A stretch of DNA of 40,875 nucleotides from a virus. Within the stretch, counting starts at the first letter, position 1. The number at the start of each line of letters is the position of its first letter. Below, piece after piece: positions 9,990 to 18,879 of the stretch. The translations under genes and the position numbers were made by a program. The notes under the pieces are model-generated. The model searched no databases. It was given only the letters and a program-made list of their open reading frames with translations, and had not been told where the DNA came from. The stretch lies in the IMG/VR virus record IMGVR_UViG_3300021356_000048, positions 1 to 40,875 of that record; one strand, given 5' to 3'.

Positions 9990-10478
9990 ATGGCAGAGAC
10001 ACTATCAGTCGCAGAAATGATACCTAATAAATTTGAACCGAAAAGAAAGAATCGTTGGATTTTCGCTATTGAAGGTATCGATGCATTTTTAATTAAGACA
10101 GCAGCTAGACCATCATATACAATTAATGAAACACAAATTCCTTTCATTAACAGTACACGATATTTAGCAGGTAAAGCTACTTTTGACACAATGTCAGTTA
10201 CATTACATGATCCAATCGCACCTTCAGGCGCACAACAGGTTATGGAATGGGTACGTACACACTTTGAATCTGTAAGTGGTCGTGCTGGTTATGCTGATTT
10301 TTACAAGAGAGACTGTCAGCTTAAATTATTAGATCCTGTAGGAACTGTAGTAGAACTTTGGGATATCAAAGGCGCATTTTTGACTCAAGCTGGTTTTGGT
10401 GATCTTTCTTATGATGGTGATGAGCCTCAAGAAATTTCATTAACACTGCGCTATGATAACTGCGTATTACAATACTAA
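9990..10478 (+). CDS. 19: Tail tube protein gp19-like
   Basis: This is the major tail tube subunit, which forms the hexameric rings of the inner tube through which DNA passes. Its 162 residues match T4 gp19 (about 163). The sequence has the expected layout: N-terminal PNKFEPKRKNRWIFAIEGID, TINETQIPFINSTRYLAGKA, then MSVTLHDPIAPSGAQQVMEW, and a C-terminal GDLSYDGDEPQEISLTLRYD strand pair typical of the tube fold. It has a strong AGGAG ribosome binding site and its own promoter-like box, as expected for a protein made in high amount. A hairpin terminator follows directly, so its transcripts may end here, separating it from the third sheath gene. Confidence 0.93.
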   Translation: MAETLSVAEMIPNKFEPKRKNRWIFAIEGIDAFLIKTAARPSYTINETQIPFINSTRYLAGKATFDTMSVTLHDPIAPSGAQQVMEWVRTHFESVSGRAGYADFYKRDCQLKLLDPVGTVVELWDIKGAFLTQAGFGDLSYDGDEPQEISLTLRYDNCVLQY

Positions 10479-10498
10479 TTATTTAGCATAAAAACTTA

Positions 10499-10548
10499 AA
10501 AACTCGTGTATTTCTTGTTGTTCTACAACTGCACGAGTTTTATTGTAT
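10499..10548 (+). terminator. Rho-independent terminator after tail tube gene
   Basis: A perfect 10-base inverted repeat, AAAACTCGTG at 10499-10508 and CACGAGTTTT at 10532-10541, encloses a 23-base loop. The right arm runs into a T-rich tract (TTTTATTGTATTT). Within the loop, TTGT and ACAA could extend pairing. It sits in the 110-base gap after the tube gene, the longest gap in the structural module, and is followed by a promoter-like box for the next gene. Confidence 0.75.
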
Positions 10549-10552
10549 TTGA

Positions 10553-10560
10553 TATATATA
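10553..10560 (+). promoter_or_regulatory. Late-promoter-like box before third sheath gene
   Basis: TATATATA preceded by GA lies 28 bases before the start codon of the third sheath paralogue and 12 bases after the terminator stem. It repeats the box seen before the tube gene. The ribosome binding site here is weaker (AAAGG, about 10578-10582) than those of the other tail genes. That fits lower expression, although this is an inference. Confidence 0.4.
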
Positions 10561-10588
10561 ATTAGATAATAAATTCAAAAGGTTTAAT

Positions 10589-13500
10589 ATGTCAACAAAT
10601 ATGTCAAATAGTGCTGTTGCAGTTAGAACTTCAGCAACAATAAATAATGATAAAGAAAATATATTTCAGACATTACAAGGTGATACTCTAAGTATTATTG
10701 GAACTGCTCATAAAGGTAAAGCTTTTGTACCACAAAATATTGTTACAATTGATAATTCTACTGTATATAACAATGTTTTAAATTTAGTAGGGTCTGATAG
10801 ACAAAATAGATTTAGACATTTAAATGATTATTATGACAATCTAATAGAGAGTCAAAGTTATGATGCACTAAGCATGTGGTTACAAAATAAAAATCAGGCT
10901 TCGTTTATTAGAGTTTTAGGAATTGGAAACGGTACACAGACAAATGAAGGAAACTATTTAAACTCAGGATTTAATGCTTCTAGTTCAATTTCAAGAGGCA
11001 GTGTAGACAATATTACAAAGTCGGGTAATAGACAAGCAATAAATAGCGACATTCCTGGCAACGTTAGTTTTATTTTATCAAAGAGAATTGGAAGACTTAC
11101 CAATTATATCAGCGATTTAGGATTAGATCCTGCACAAGAAAATTACTTTATAGATACAGTTTTGATTTGTCCAGATAAAGTTTTACCTTCTTTTACAACA
11201 GGAAATAGTGACATTACTGAAGGTGCTGCTAGTTATGCAGGTCAAAATAAATCGTATAGCGAAGGCGGTCGAAATTATTTTGTAGAATTTTTAGGCTTAA
11301 ATTCAGATGAAAACAGTCGCAATAAAGTTAGAATAATGCAGACTAGAAATCTTCAAAAAATAAGTGCATATAATCCTGCACGTATTGCAAGTCACGAAAA
11401 TTATTGGCCAGATAGATTATTTGAAAGAGGACATTTTATATATTCAAAATTTGCCAGCTGTGATATGATAGGTTTGCCAATCCACGATGAATCGAGTAGT
11501 ACTAAAATAATTACAACTAGAAATTACAGCGATTTAAATAATGCAAATCTTCCTGATTTTAATTCTTTTGAAAACAAATATCAGACAGCAAAAACTCCTT
11601 GGGTAACAAGCCAGTCTTTAAATAGAGAAGAAAGTAATAGTAGTAGAGAAAACATTCATAATGAAGTTATAGATTTGTTTAGGTTTTACTCTTTAGACGA
11701 CGGTGAAGTAGGTAATAGATTTAGAATTAAAATAAATCCTTTAACAAGAGGAAAAATATCTGATAATCCTGAAGAAAATTTATATGCAACTTTTGAAATA
11801 TATATATTTGAATATTCTGCAAGAGTAAACACTTTTACTTTAGTTGATTCTTATGATGAAGTAAATCTTGATCCAGACAGTGCATATTTTATTGGACGTT
11901 TGCTTGGAGATGAAAATACATATTACGATATAGAAAACAAAAAAGTTGTAACAGAAATCAAATATGAAAAACGCAATCAGTATTTAAGAGTTGAAATAGC
12001 TGAAGATGTTTTAGAAAAGAAAATCTTACCAACAACGATACCGTCAGGTTTTAGGGCTTATCCGCATATTCGTTTAAACAAGGATTGTTTTCCTGACTAT
12101 GCAGACATTGATTTTGATAAAGTCTATCATATGCCACTTCACTATTCACCTAACTATTTTTTAAGCAAAAAAGTTCATGAAGGTCTTAGTATAGATAACA
12201 ATTGGGGAGTTATTTTTTCTATTGTATATAGAACTGGTTTAGCAAACATAAGTCAAGCAGGAACAAATAGCACAACTAACAAAAATTTTGTTTCTCCTCA
12301 TTATTTTTATACAAAATATTTTTTAAATAATTTAAAGACTGAAGCTAAAAATATCTGGGTTGAAGACGACACATATTTAAATTCTTTTTTTCATTTAGAA
12401 AAAATATATCAAAATTCTCCTGCAGAAAACTGGAATTTACCTGAAAATTTATATTATTCTCGTAAAGGAGATGAAGTTGTTAATAGAACTTATCTTGACT
12501 TAAATAATGATGCATTTTGGGATGATGATAATACATTAGTTCAATCTTTAGAAAACAAACTATCTTTTGACTTTTTTACTTACGGAGGATTTGACGGAGT
12601 TGATATAAGAGACAAAGATAAAAGATTTTTAAATAATAATGCTCTTCAAAGAGAAAGCAACAATGAAGACAGCAATATTTTATCTTTAAAAGATAATCCA
12701 ACTTATCGATCTTATTTTGAAGCAATTGATGTTTTAAAAAATGAAATGCTGAATAGCGATATTCTATGCATGCCAGGAATAAGTAATGTTAACTTATCAA
12801 ATGAGATTATTAGCTTTTGCGAAGATAAAAAAAATAAGCTATATGTTTCTGATATTTCTTCATTTTATAATTTAGTCTTAGAAGAATATTTTAAAATCTC
12901 TAATGATGTTTCTAATTATTTTTTAGATAAGGAAGTAGATGTTTTAAATAATATTACAATAAACGATATTACTGAAAATGCTTTAGGTTATTCTTTAACA
13001 CAAAAGTTTGATAATATTATAAATCTATATGAAAAGCTTGGCAGTAAGTATTTTGTGCCTATGGTTGGAAATCTTATTGGATATTCAAATAGTAGCGGAT
13101 CAGATTACAAAAAAGTTTTAGATCCTTCACTGTTTGCAATATCAGCGTTTAGTAGTAATAGTTTTGGTAATATAGCATCTATAAAAGAAACTCCTGGGTT
13201 ATTTTATTATAATAGTATAGAAACTTTAATTAAAAGAACAAATTATAATTTAAAATCATGGGATGAAGACGTTAAGAGAAGTAGAAATAAACAAATAAAT
13301 TTATTATATAATCCTAGTTCATCTGAGGGTTATGTTAGTTTATTAAGTCAGTATACTTCATTTGATAATATATCTTCTTCTTTCAGTATTATAGATACTA
13401 TTAGATCTTTGAACATTGTTAAAAAAATAATAAAATTAAATTTATTTACGCAACCTGCGCCTAATAGCACTCAGCCTATTTTATTTAATCAGAATAGTGA

Positions 13501-13774
13501 CTTATTAGAAGTTTATAGAAAATTAGAAACACAGCTTAATAGTGTATTGAGTGATTTAGTATCAATAGGAGTAATATCAGGATTTAAAGTTTTTATACCG
13601 AATATTTTAAACGATCAGATGATTTTAGATATGCAAAATTATATTATTAGAGGAACAATATTTTTAGTATTTAACTCTCAGTCAAATGAGAATATAATAA
13701 ATTTACAACTAGATGATATATTAAATGATATAAGTATACTAACACATCAAACCGGTATTGAATTAGTTTCCTAG
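10589..13774 (+). CDS. Tail sheath paralogue 3, divergent
   Basis: This 1061-residue protein clearly belongs to the sheath family at its N terminus (SIIGTAHKGKAFVP, residues 35-48), in the middle domain (FENKYQTAKTPWVTSQ, LDDGEVGNRF, LDPDSAYFIGRLLGD) and at YGGFDGVDI (about 664), followed by ILCMPGISN. After about residue 750 it departs from the other two: the PWFAPAG motif, the DRxNVRR basic stretch and the final VEFIxxDFV strand are missing, replaced by Asn/Ser/Ile-rich sequence. Those C-terminal parts form the inner sheath domain and the inter-subunit lattice in gp18-type sheaths, so this copy probably does not polymerise in the same way. It may be a minor tail component, such as a specialised ring. 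It is separated from the tube gene by a terminator and abuts the gp26-like gene. Confidence 0.8.
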   Translation: MSTNMSNSAVAVRTSATINNDKENIFQTLQGDTLSIIGTAHKGKAFVPQNIVTIDNSTVYNNVLNLVGSDRQNRFRHLNDYYDNLIESQSYDALSMWLQNKNQASFIRVLGIGNGTQTNEGNYLNSGFNASSSISRGSVDNITKSGNRQAINSDIPGNVSFILSKRIGRLTNYISDLGLDPAQENYFIDTVLICPDKVLPSFTTGNSDITEGAASYAGQNKSYSEGGRNYFVEFLGLNSDENSRNKVRIMQTRNLQKISAYNPARIASHENYWPDRLFERGHFIYSKFASCDMIGLPIHDESSSTKIITTRNYSDLNNANLPDFNSFENKYQTAKTPWVTSQSLNREESNSSRENIHNEVIDLFRFYSLDDGEVGNRFRIKINPLTRGKISDNPEENLYATFEIYIFEYSARVNTFTLVDSYDEVNLDPDSAYFIGRLLGDENTYYDIENKKVVTEIKYEKRNQYLRVEIAEDVLEKKILPTTIPSGFRAYPHIRLNKDCFPDYADIDFDKVYHMPLHYSPNYFLSKKVHEGLSIDNNWGVIFSIVYRTGLANISQAGTNSTTNKNFVSPHYFYTKYFLNNLKTEAKNIWVEDDTYLNSFFHLEKIYQNSPAENWNLPENLYYSRKGDEVVNRTYLDLNNDAFWDDDNTLVQSLENKLSFDFFTYGGFDGVDIRDKDKRFLNNNALQRESNNEDSNILSLKDNPTYRSYFEAIDVLKNEMLNSDILCMPGISNVNLSNEIISFCEDKKNKLYVSDISSFYNLVLEEYFKISNDVSNYFLDKEVDVLNNITINDITENALGYSLTQKFDNIINLYEKLGSKYFVPMVGNLIGYSNSSGSDYKKVLDPSLFAISAFSSNSFGNIASIKETPGLFYYNSIETLIKRTNYNLKSWDEDVKRSRNKQINLLYNPSSSEGYVSLLSQYTSFDNISSSFSIIDTIRSLNIVKKIIKLNLFTQPAPNSTQPILFNQNSDLLEVYRKLETQLNSVLSDLVSIGVISGFKVFIPNILNDQMILDMQNYIIRGTIFLVFNSQSNENIINLQLDDILNDISILTHQTGIELVS

Positions 13775-13782
13775 GAGAAAAA

Positions 13783-14628
13783 ATGAACGATTTAGATACA
13801 CCAATTAATCCAGCACAAGTTCAAAAAGCTGGACACATACAAGTTTCAAACGTCATGAAAGATGACTTTGGTTTTGAAATTCCTGCTGAAAGTGTTCCAC
13901 TGCCTTCAAGAGGTATTATTTATCCTGATGATGGTATTATTCACGGTTCAGACACTGTTGATATTAAGCCAATGACTGCAAAAGAAGAAGATATTTTAAC
14001 ATCAAGAGCTTATATTAAAAGCGGTACAGTTTTGACAAAGCTTTTAGAATCTTGTATTATTGATAAAAGAATCAAGCCAGACAATCTCATTTCAGGTGAT
14101 AGAAATGCATTGCTAGTTTCTTTAAGGATTACAGGATACGGTGCAGATTATGATGTTGAAGTAGAATGTCCAGAGTGTGGAACAAAAAGCAAGCAAAGCT
14201 TTGATCTTTCTCAACTAGAAATTAAAAGACTGGAAGTAGAGCCTGTAGAAAGAGGCCAAAATCTTTTTGAAATTATGCTTCCTGTAACAAAGAAAAAAGT
14301 TAGAGTTAAGTTTTTAACAGGTGCTGATGAAAGAGACATGTTAATTACTAGCGAGAGAAGAAAAAAGAGTGGTATGAAAATTGAGTCTGTAATTACAGAT
14401 AGATTATCAAGATCTCTCGTTTCAGTAGAAGGTGTAACTGATAAGAACAAGCTTAACTTCTTTGTCAAAAATCTTCCTGCTAGAGATTCTTTAGCTCTAA
14501 GAAAGTTTTTAGATAAGCATGAGCCAGGAATTATCATGAAGTCTTGGATGAATTGTCCATCTTGTCACGAGCAAAGTGAGGTAGGTCTTCCTATGGGTGC
14601 CGCGTTTTTTTGGCCTGACACCGAATGA
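13783..14628 (+). CDS. 26: Baseplate hub assembly protein gp26-like
   Basis: This protein resembles the T4 gp26 / phage baseplate family (the T4_baseplate domain found in many T4-like marine phages). It has 281 residues (T4 gp26 about 208). Visible features are PLPSRGIIYP (about 39-48), the helix MTAKEEDILTSRAYIKSGTVL (63-83, shown here only as its ends MTAKEED and SGTVL), and four cysteines in two CxxC pairs (C129/C132 and C258/C261) that could bind zinc. The start is preceded by AGGAG overlapping the stop codon of the third sheath gene. The last codons contain seven Ts in a row (14605-14611), just where the gp51-like frame begins. Its place before the tape measure genes fits a role in building the hub. 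Confidence 0.8.
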   Translation: MNDLDTPINPAQVQKAGHIQVSNVMKDDFGFEIPAESVPLPSRGIIYPDDGIIHGSDTVDIKPMTAKEEDILTSRAYIKSGTVLTKLLESCIIDKRIKPDNLISGDRNALLVSLRITGYGADYDVEVECPECGTKSKQSFDLSQLEIKRLEVEPVERGQNLFEIMLPVTKKKVRVKFLTGADERDMLITSERRKKSGMKIESVITDRLSRSLVSVEGVTDKNKLNFFVKNLPARDSLALRKFLDKHEPGIIMKSWMNCPSCHEQSEVGLPMGAAFFWPDTE

Positions 14629-14842
14629 TAAAGACTTATATTTAGAACATATTTTCTTGCTTGTTTATCACTTAGGATTTACATATGCAGATGCTTATTC
14701 ATGCCCAGTTTGGCAAAGGATTTGGTTTATAAATAGACTTAAAAAAGAATTTGAAGAGGCAAAGAAACATCAACAATCAGCATATTCATCATCTCACCGT
14801 AATACAAATGGAGGAAGATCTTTTAGGAAGTCTTTTGGCTAA
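14597..14842 (+). CDS. 51: Baseplate hub assembly protein gp51-like
   Basis: This small protein (81 residues if it starts at GTG 14597) resembles the short gp51-like hub assembly proteins of T4-like marine phages. The core is LYLEHIFLLVYHLGFTYADA followed by a VWQRIWFINRLKKEF helix; the tail is Ser/Asn/His-rich. It overlaps the gp26-like gene by 32 bases in the +1 frame. There is no ATG in frame near its beginning. GTG at 14597 has a possible ribosome site (GAGGTAGG, about 14579-14586), but the frame could also be entered by frameshifting on the T run at 14605-14611, giving a gp26-gp51 fusion. Which applies cannot be settled from sequence. Confidence 0.7.
   Translation: MPRFFGLTPNDKDLYLEHIFLLVYHLGFTYADAYSCPVWQRIWFINRLKKEFEEAKKHQQSAYSSSHRNTNGGRSFRKSFG
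14605..14611 (+). other. Possible frameshift site (seven Ts) at gp26/gp51 overlap
   Basis: In the gp26 frame the bases read GCG TTT TTT TGG, and the gp26 stop follows at 14626. A +1 or -2 shift on the T run places the ribosome in the gp51-like frame (TTT GGC CTG). The run lies inside the overlap, and the downstream frame has no ATG start. The shift itself is an inference; a plain GTG start is the alternative. Confidence 0.4.
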
Positions 14843-14879
14843 TTAATATATACTATATACGTTGTTTTTAAGGTGACTT

Positions 14880-15131
14880 ATGAATATTACAAAAGAAAAA
14901 ATTTTGCATTATGTGGCAGCAAAATATATTTTAGGTGAAAGACTTGATATTTCAATTAATGCAAATGATGCACAAATCGAATGTTTGTCTGAACTATTAG
15001 AAATTTCTAGAAAGTTAAAAATAAAACTAGATGAACAAAAAGATTATGAACAAGTTTGCTTGCTAATAAAAGAAAAAAAATACTTAGCTAATAAATTTGA
15101 AAATATAACAGGAATTAAATGGAGACTTTAA
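14880..15131 (+). CDS. Small unknown protein before the tape measure genes
   Basis: I do not recognise this 83-residue protein. It is charged and predicted largely helical, with a central LxELLEISRKLKIKL segment and no membrane segment or cysteine pair. It has a good ribosome site (AAGGTGA, about 14870-14876) and ends one base before the first tape measure gene. A small gene directly upstream of a tape measure gene is the usual place for tail assembly chaperones, so a helper role is possible, but nothing in the sequence proves it. The preceding 37-base gap has TATATACT and CTATATAC strings that could be weak promoter boxes. Confidence 0.6.
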   Translation: MNITKEKILHYVAAKYILGERLDISINANDAQIECLSELLEISRKLKIKLDEQKDYEQVCLLIKEKKYLANKFENITGIKWRL

Positions 15132-18100
15132 ATGTCTTTAGACCTAAGCGATCAAGTTAATTTAGCTAATTCATTTAATGCTTCTTTGTCTAGTTTAGTA
15201 GAAGAATCTTCTTCTTTTACTTCAAGCTATCAAAATCAAATAGCTATAACTCAACAACTTAATCAATCACTCCAGAGTTTAAATCTACAATTTGAAAGCT
15301 TAAGCAATAATTTACAGACTATGTCTAATAGAATTGAGTCAACTTCTTTTGAAAATTCTTCATCGTCTAGATCACAGACAGAAGAATTCAATAGAGAAGC
15401 AAAAAAAGTTACAAACAATTTATCAAATACAAAAAATAGTACAGAACAAATTTCAGAAGACTATAATAAACAAAAGAACATAAAAAATCGAGAAACTGAA
15501 ATTTTAAAGAATCAAGAGAAAAATTTAAAAAAGTTTCAAGAAACTAGCAAAGTTTACGCTATGGTTGATTCAATATTTGATTCTGTTCTATCAACTATTG
15601 ATAACATTATCGACAATCTAAAAAAATTAGCTGTTGTAAGAAGAGCATTACAAACAGGAGGATGGTCACTTTTATACGATATACCTGTTTTAATTATAAA
15701 AAGTCTTATAGGGGTTATGGGTTCAATTATAGGCGCAGCTACAAACTTTTTTAAAAATGTAATGTCACTTCCGATGATGGTAGCAGGTGTAGTAGTTCAG
15801 TGGGGTAATGCATTTCGTGAAGATATTATAGAAACAATAGGGAATGCATATCAATCAACAAAAGAAATGTTTGATGCACATTCAGCAATCGGTAAAGGAA
15901 TGACTAATTTAAAAAATATCGGTGTCGGTGCCTTAAAAGAATTAGCAAATCCTAGATCTATGATGGTAAAACTATTTGGTTCTGGAGCTTCTGCGGCAGC
16001 AGAATTTATTTCAACTGTAAGCAAAGTAATTGATGATATGGGAAGCGTTGCAGATTTAATTGGCCCACAAGTTTCCAACAGCAGAGAAAGTGCTGAGTTT
16101 CTTGTCGTTTCTATGAGAACCTTAGGAATGACTAATAAAGATGTAGCTTATTATGCGTTAGACTCGGCTGTTAATGTAGGAAACATTAATGATTTGTTTG
16201 ATGAAGTAAGATCTTCAATTATAGCAGCAGCTAAAAGAAACAATGTAGATACAAAAGCTTCACTTGAAGGTTTTCATAAATTAAGAACCGATATTAAAGA
16301 TTTTGGTCATTTATCAAGTCAAAATATTGCAAATTTAGTTACTAATATGCGCAGACTAAATGTAAATGCAGACGATTTAGCTGGAATATTTAGCAAATTT
16401 ACATCATTTGAAGAAGCATCAAAAACATCAGCAATGTTATATCAGTCTTTTGGTATGAGTGTTGATGCATTAAGCTTGTTAACAGCACAAGATCCTGGTC
16501 AAATTGTTAATCAGTTAAGAGATGCAATGTTTGCAACAGGAAAGTCATACGAACAATTAAATAGACATGAAAAGCAATTACTGCAATCAACTACAGGTAT
16601 GAAAGACTCTGTCTTAAAAGGTCTTATGTCTTATAATAGTATGCATATGTCTTACGAAGATGTAAGAAATCAAATGACAAATAGTGACCCAACTGAAAAA
16701 CAAATTAAAGCAATAAAGTCTGTAACATCTTCAATTAAACAAATACAAAAAATAATGCAATTTAAAACACCATTCGATGCTTTTGTTCAAGGTTTAATGA
16801 AAAATGTAAAAGCTTCATCTTCAGTTACAAAAATATCAATGTCACTAAGTCGACTTTACGAAGACTTGTATTTATTTGGACTAAATTTAGATTATGCAAC
16901 AATTAGAGGCATTACTACTCCAATGATACTAATTGTAAATAAAGTAAATGAAATATTTAAAAGTGAAGCATTTAGAAGTCTCTTGTCAACAGGCACTTCA
17001 ATTTTTTCAAATGTAGCAAACTTTATTACAGGTGGTATTACAGGAGACAAAAGTTATATTAAAGCTCAAAAAGCAATAGATGATGTATTTGCAGTAGCTC
17101 AAACAAAATCAAAAACAGTTCAAACAGATAGACAAGCTATGCTCGCAAGTATAGAAAAGTCGCTTATTGGAAAAAACAAAGAAGTTTTAAATTTCTTAAA
17201 AAGAAAAAATATTTTAGACAAAAATAACAAGTTTATTAAAGGTGCTACTCTAGAAACAGTTTTATCAACAATAAAATCTGGTACTCTTTTAATGGAAACA
17301 AAAGCAGGAAAAGCTTCAATTAAAAAGCTAGCTGAAGATGTTGATGTTGCTAGAGAAAAATTTATACTAAACTATATTAGTATCGATGATTTTAAAAACA
17401 ACAGAGGTATAACAGGAATAATAAAAAGAACATCTGATCAGTTTAAAAGCTTATACAATTCAGGCAAGTCTGTTTTTGGTCCACTCTTTGACTTAGGTCG
17501 AAAAATGATGGGTGCAATAATTAAAGGAGCAGCGATAGGCTTAACAAGCTTACTTTATGTGCTATCAGGACAAATAGATCAATTGTATAAAGGAATAAGC
17601 AGTCCAATTCAAAACTATATGAACAAGTATATAAGAGGATCAGGGTCTACTGGAGATTACACACTACTAAATTATCTAGGCATTGAACCTGCAGACGCTC
17701 AAGGCATTTCAGATTCTTTGGTTGAGGCCCTAACAGGTTTTGTTAAGAGAACACCAAAGCTTTTTTCTTTAGCAGGAACAGTTTTGACTTCAATATATAA
17801 AGTCTTTACAGAACTTGCTGGAGGAGTTTTAAGCGCAATAGGAACAATGCTAGCAGCAGCATATGATAGTCAAAATGCAGCTGTACGAACTTATCTTGAC
17901 TTGTTTTATCAAGAAGACATTACAAATGCTAGAGTTGCGCAGACAAAGTTAGCAAGTAAAAAAGGTTTATTAGGGCTAGCAGGATTGGCAAAAAAAAGAA
18001 GAGAAACAAATGAAGACTATTGGTTCACACAATCATTTGCTTTTACTGACTTAGCTCCATTGACGGATTTTTGGCTAGATTTCTCGCAAGCTGAAGGTAA

Positions 18101-18878
18101 AAAAGCCAGTTTGTCACAAAACTTAGGAATGCTTAAATTTTTAAGAAGTGGAAATAAAGCAGTTGGTGATGCTTTAGCAGAAAATACAGAATGGCATGAT
18201 TTAAGTGCATCAAAAAGAGGCTTTAATTACTCAATGAGCATTCTCAAAGAAATTGACAGAATAAAACAATACAAAAAAGTTGAGAAAAAATATAATATTA
18301 TAGAAAGCAATAAATATAAAAATTTAGGTTACGACTTAAATGATCCTAACACTAAACTAATAATTCAACAATTAGTAGCAAATAGTGCTTCATCAGAATT
18401 TAAGTTTGACGAAATGGATTATAATCATTATTATGATACAGCATTTTCTGGATTTGGAACTCTAGACGAAATAAAAGCTTCAGAAAATTTTGAAAAATAT
18501 TCAATGCATATTCATAACATGAAAGATGGTATGTTTGAAAGTGGTATTAATTCTGTGTTAGCTCAAGATGGATTAAAAATATTTACCGAAGATAATAAAA
18601 TTATTGTTCCTCACTCTATGGACGAATTAGCAAGGCTTTCTGGGGATGATAAAACTAGTTTAATTAGCGTGTTTAGGAGTATAGGTCAAGCACACCAGAT
18701 TATAGCAACATCATCTGTTATTATGAATAAAGGTTTATTAAATAGAAAGGATACGAATTATCCTAAAGAAAAGTCTGAAGCTGTTAAGAAAGCTTTAATA
18801 GCAGCTAAAGAAGTTTTACAAGCAGTTAAAAGCAAAAAAGTTTCTATTAGAAACACTAGCATTGGTGTAGGTGAATAA
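15132..18878 (+). CDS. Tape-measure-type tail protein, paralogue 1
   Basis: This 1248-residue protein looks like a tail tape measure (in T4 the counterpart is gp29), the extended helical protein that sits inside the tube, sets tail length and is released into the host envelope. The first 150 residues are Ser/Gln/Asn-rich and coiled-coil-like. Residues about 178-228 form a hydrophobic block (LLYDIPVLIIKSLIGVMGS, then an Ala/Val-rich run) suited to membrane insertion. A conserved middle (about 290-620) includes GMTNKDVAYYALDSAVNVG and FGMSVDALSLL. A second hydrophobic patch, GAIIKGAAIGLTSLLYVLSG, lies near residue 795. The next gene is a clear paralogue over the first two thirds. The start is preceded by GGAG. 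Confidence 0.72.
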   Translation: MSLDLSDQVNLANSFNASLSSLVEESSSFTSSYQNQIAITQQLNQSLQSLNLQFESLSNNLQTMSNRIESTSFENSSSSRSQTEEFNREAKKVTNNLSNTKNSTEQISEDYNKQKNIKNRETEILKNQEKNLKKFQETSKVYAMVDSIFDSVLSTIDNIIDNLKKLAVVRRALQTGGWSLLYDIPVLIIKSLIGVMGSIIGAATNFFKNVMSLPMMVAGVVVQWGNAFREDIIETIGNAYQSTKEMFDAHSAIGKGMTNLKNIGVGALKELANPRSMMVKLFGSGASAAAEFISTVSKVIDDMGSVADLIGPQVSNSRESAEFLVVSMRTLGMTNKDVAYYALDSAVNVGNINDLFDEVRSSIIAAAKRNNVDTKASLEGFHKLRTDIKDFGHLSSQNIANLVTNMRRLNVNADDLAGIFSKFTSFEEASKTSAMLYQSFGMSVDALSLLTAQDPGQIVNQLRDAMFATGKSYEQLNRHEKQLLQSTTGMKDSVLKGLMSYNSMHMSYEDVRNQMTNSDPTEKQIKAIKSVTSSIKQIQKIMQFKTPFDAFVQGLMKNVKASSSVTKISMSLSRLYEDLYLFGLNLDYATIRGITTPMILIVNKVNEIFKSEAFRSLLSTGTSIFSNVANFITGGITGDKSYIKAQKAIDDVFAVAQTKSKTVQTDRQAMLASIEKSLIGKNKEVLNFLKRKNILDKNNKFIKGATLETVLSTIKSGTLLMETKAGKASIKKLAEDVDVAREKFILNYISIDDFKNNRGITGIIKRTSDQFKSLYNSGKSVFGPLFDLGRKMMGAIIKGAAIGLTSLLYVLSGQIDQLYKGISSPIQNYMNKYIRGSGSTGDYTLLNYLGIEPADAQGISDSLVEALTGFVKRTPKLFSLAGTVLTSIYKVFTELAGGVLSAIGTMLAAAYDSQNAAVRTYLDLFYQEDITNARVAQTKLASKKGLLGLAGLAKKRRETNEDYWFTQSFAFTDLAPLTDFWLDFSQAEGKKASLSQNLGMLKFLRSGNKAVGDALAENTEWHDLSASKRGFNYSMSILKEIDRIKQYKKVEKKYNIIESNKYKNLGYDLNDPNTKLIIQQLVANSASSEFKFDEMDYNHYYDTAFSGFGTLDEIKASENFEKYSMHIHNMKDGMFESGINSVLAQDGLKIFTEDNKIIVPHSMDELARLSGDDKTSLISVFRSIGQAHQIIATSSVIMNKGLLNRKDTNYPKEKSEAVKKALIAAKEVLQAVKSKKVSIRNTSIGVGE

Positions 18879-18879
18879 G

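Noticed and set aside
14211-14537. Reverse-strand open frame of 108 codons inside the gp26-like gene
   Set aside because: Shadow of a well supported gene; no operon partner on the reverse strand anywhere in the window.
14843-14879. A late promoter before the 83-residue gene
   Set aside because: TATATACT and CTATATAC differ at two or more places from TATAAATA, too weak to list as a feature.
18871-18879. GTG at 18871 as start of the second tape measure paralogue
   Set aside because: The ATG at 18880 has AGGTGA at a normal distance and follows the previous stop by one base; the GTG has no good ribosome site.
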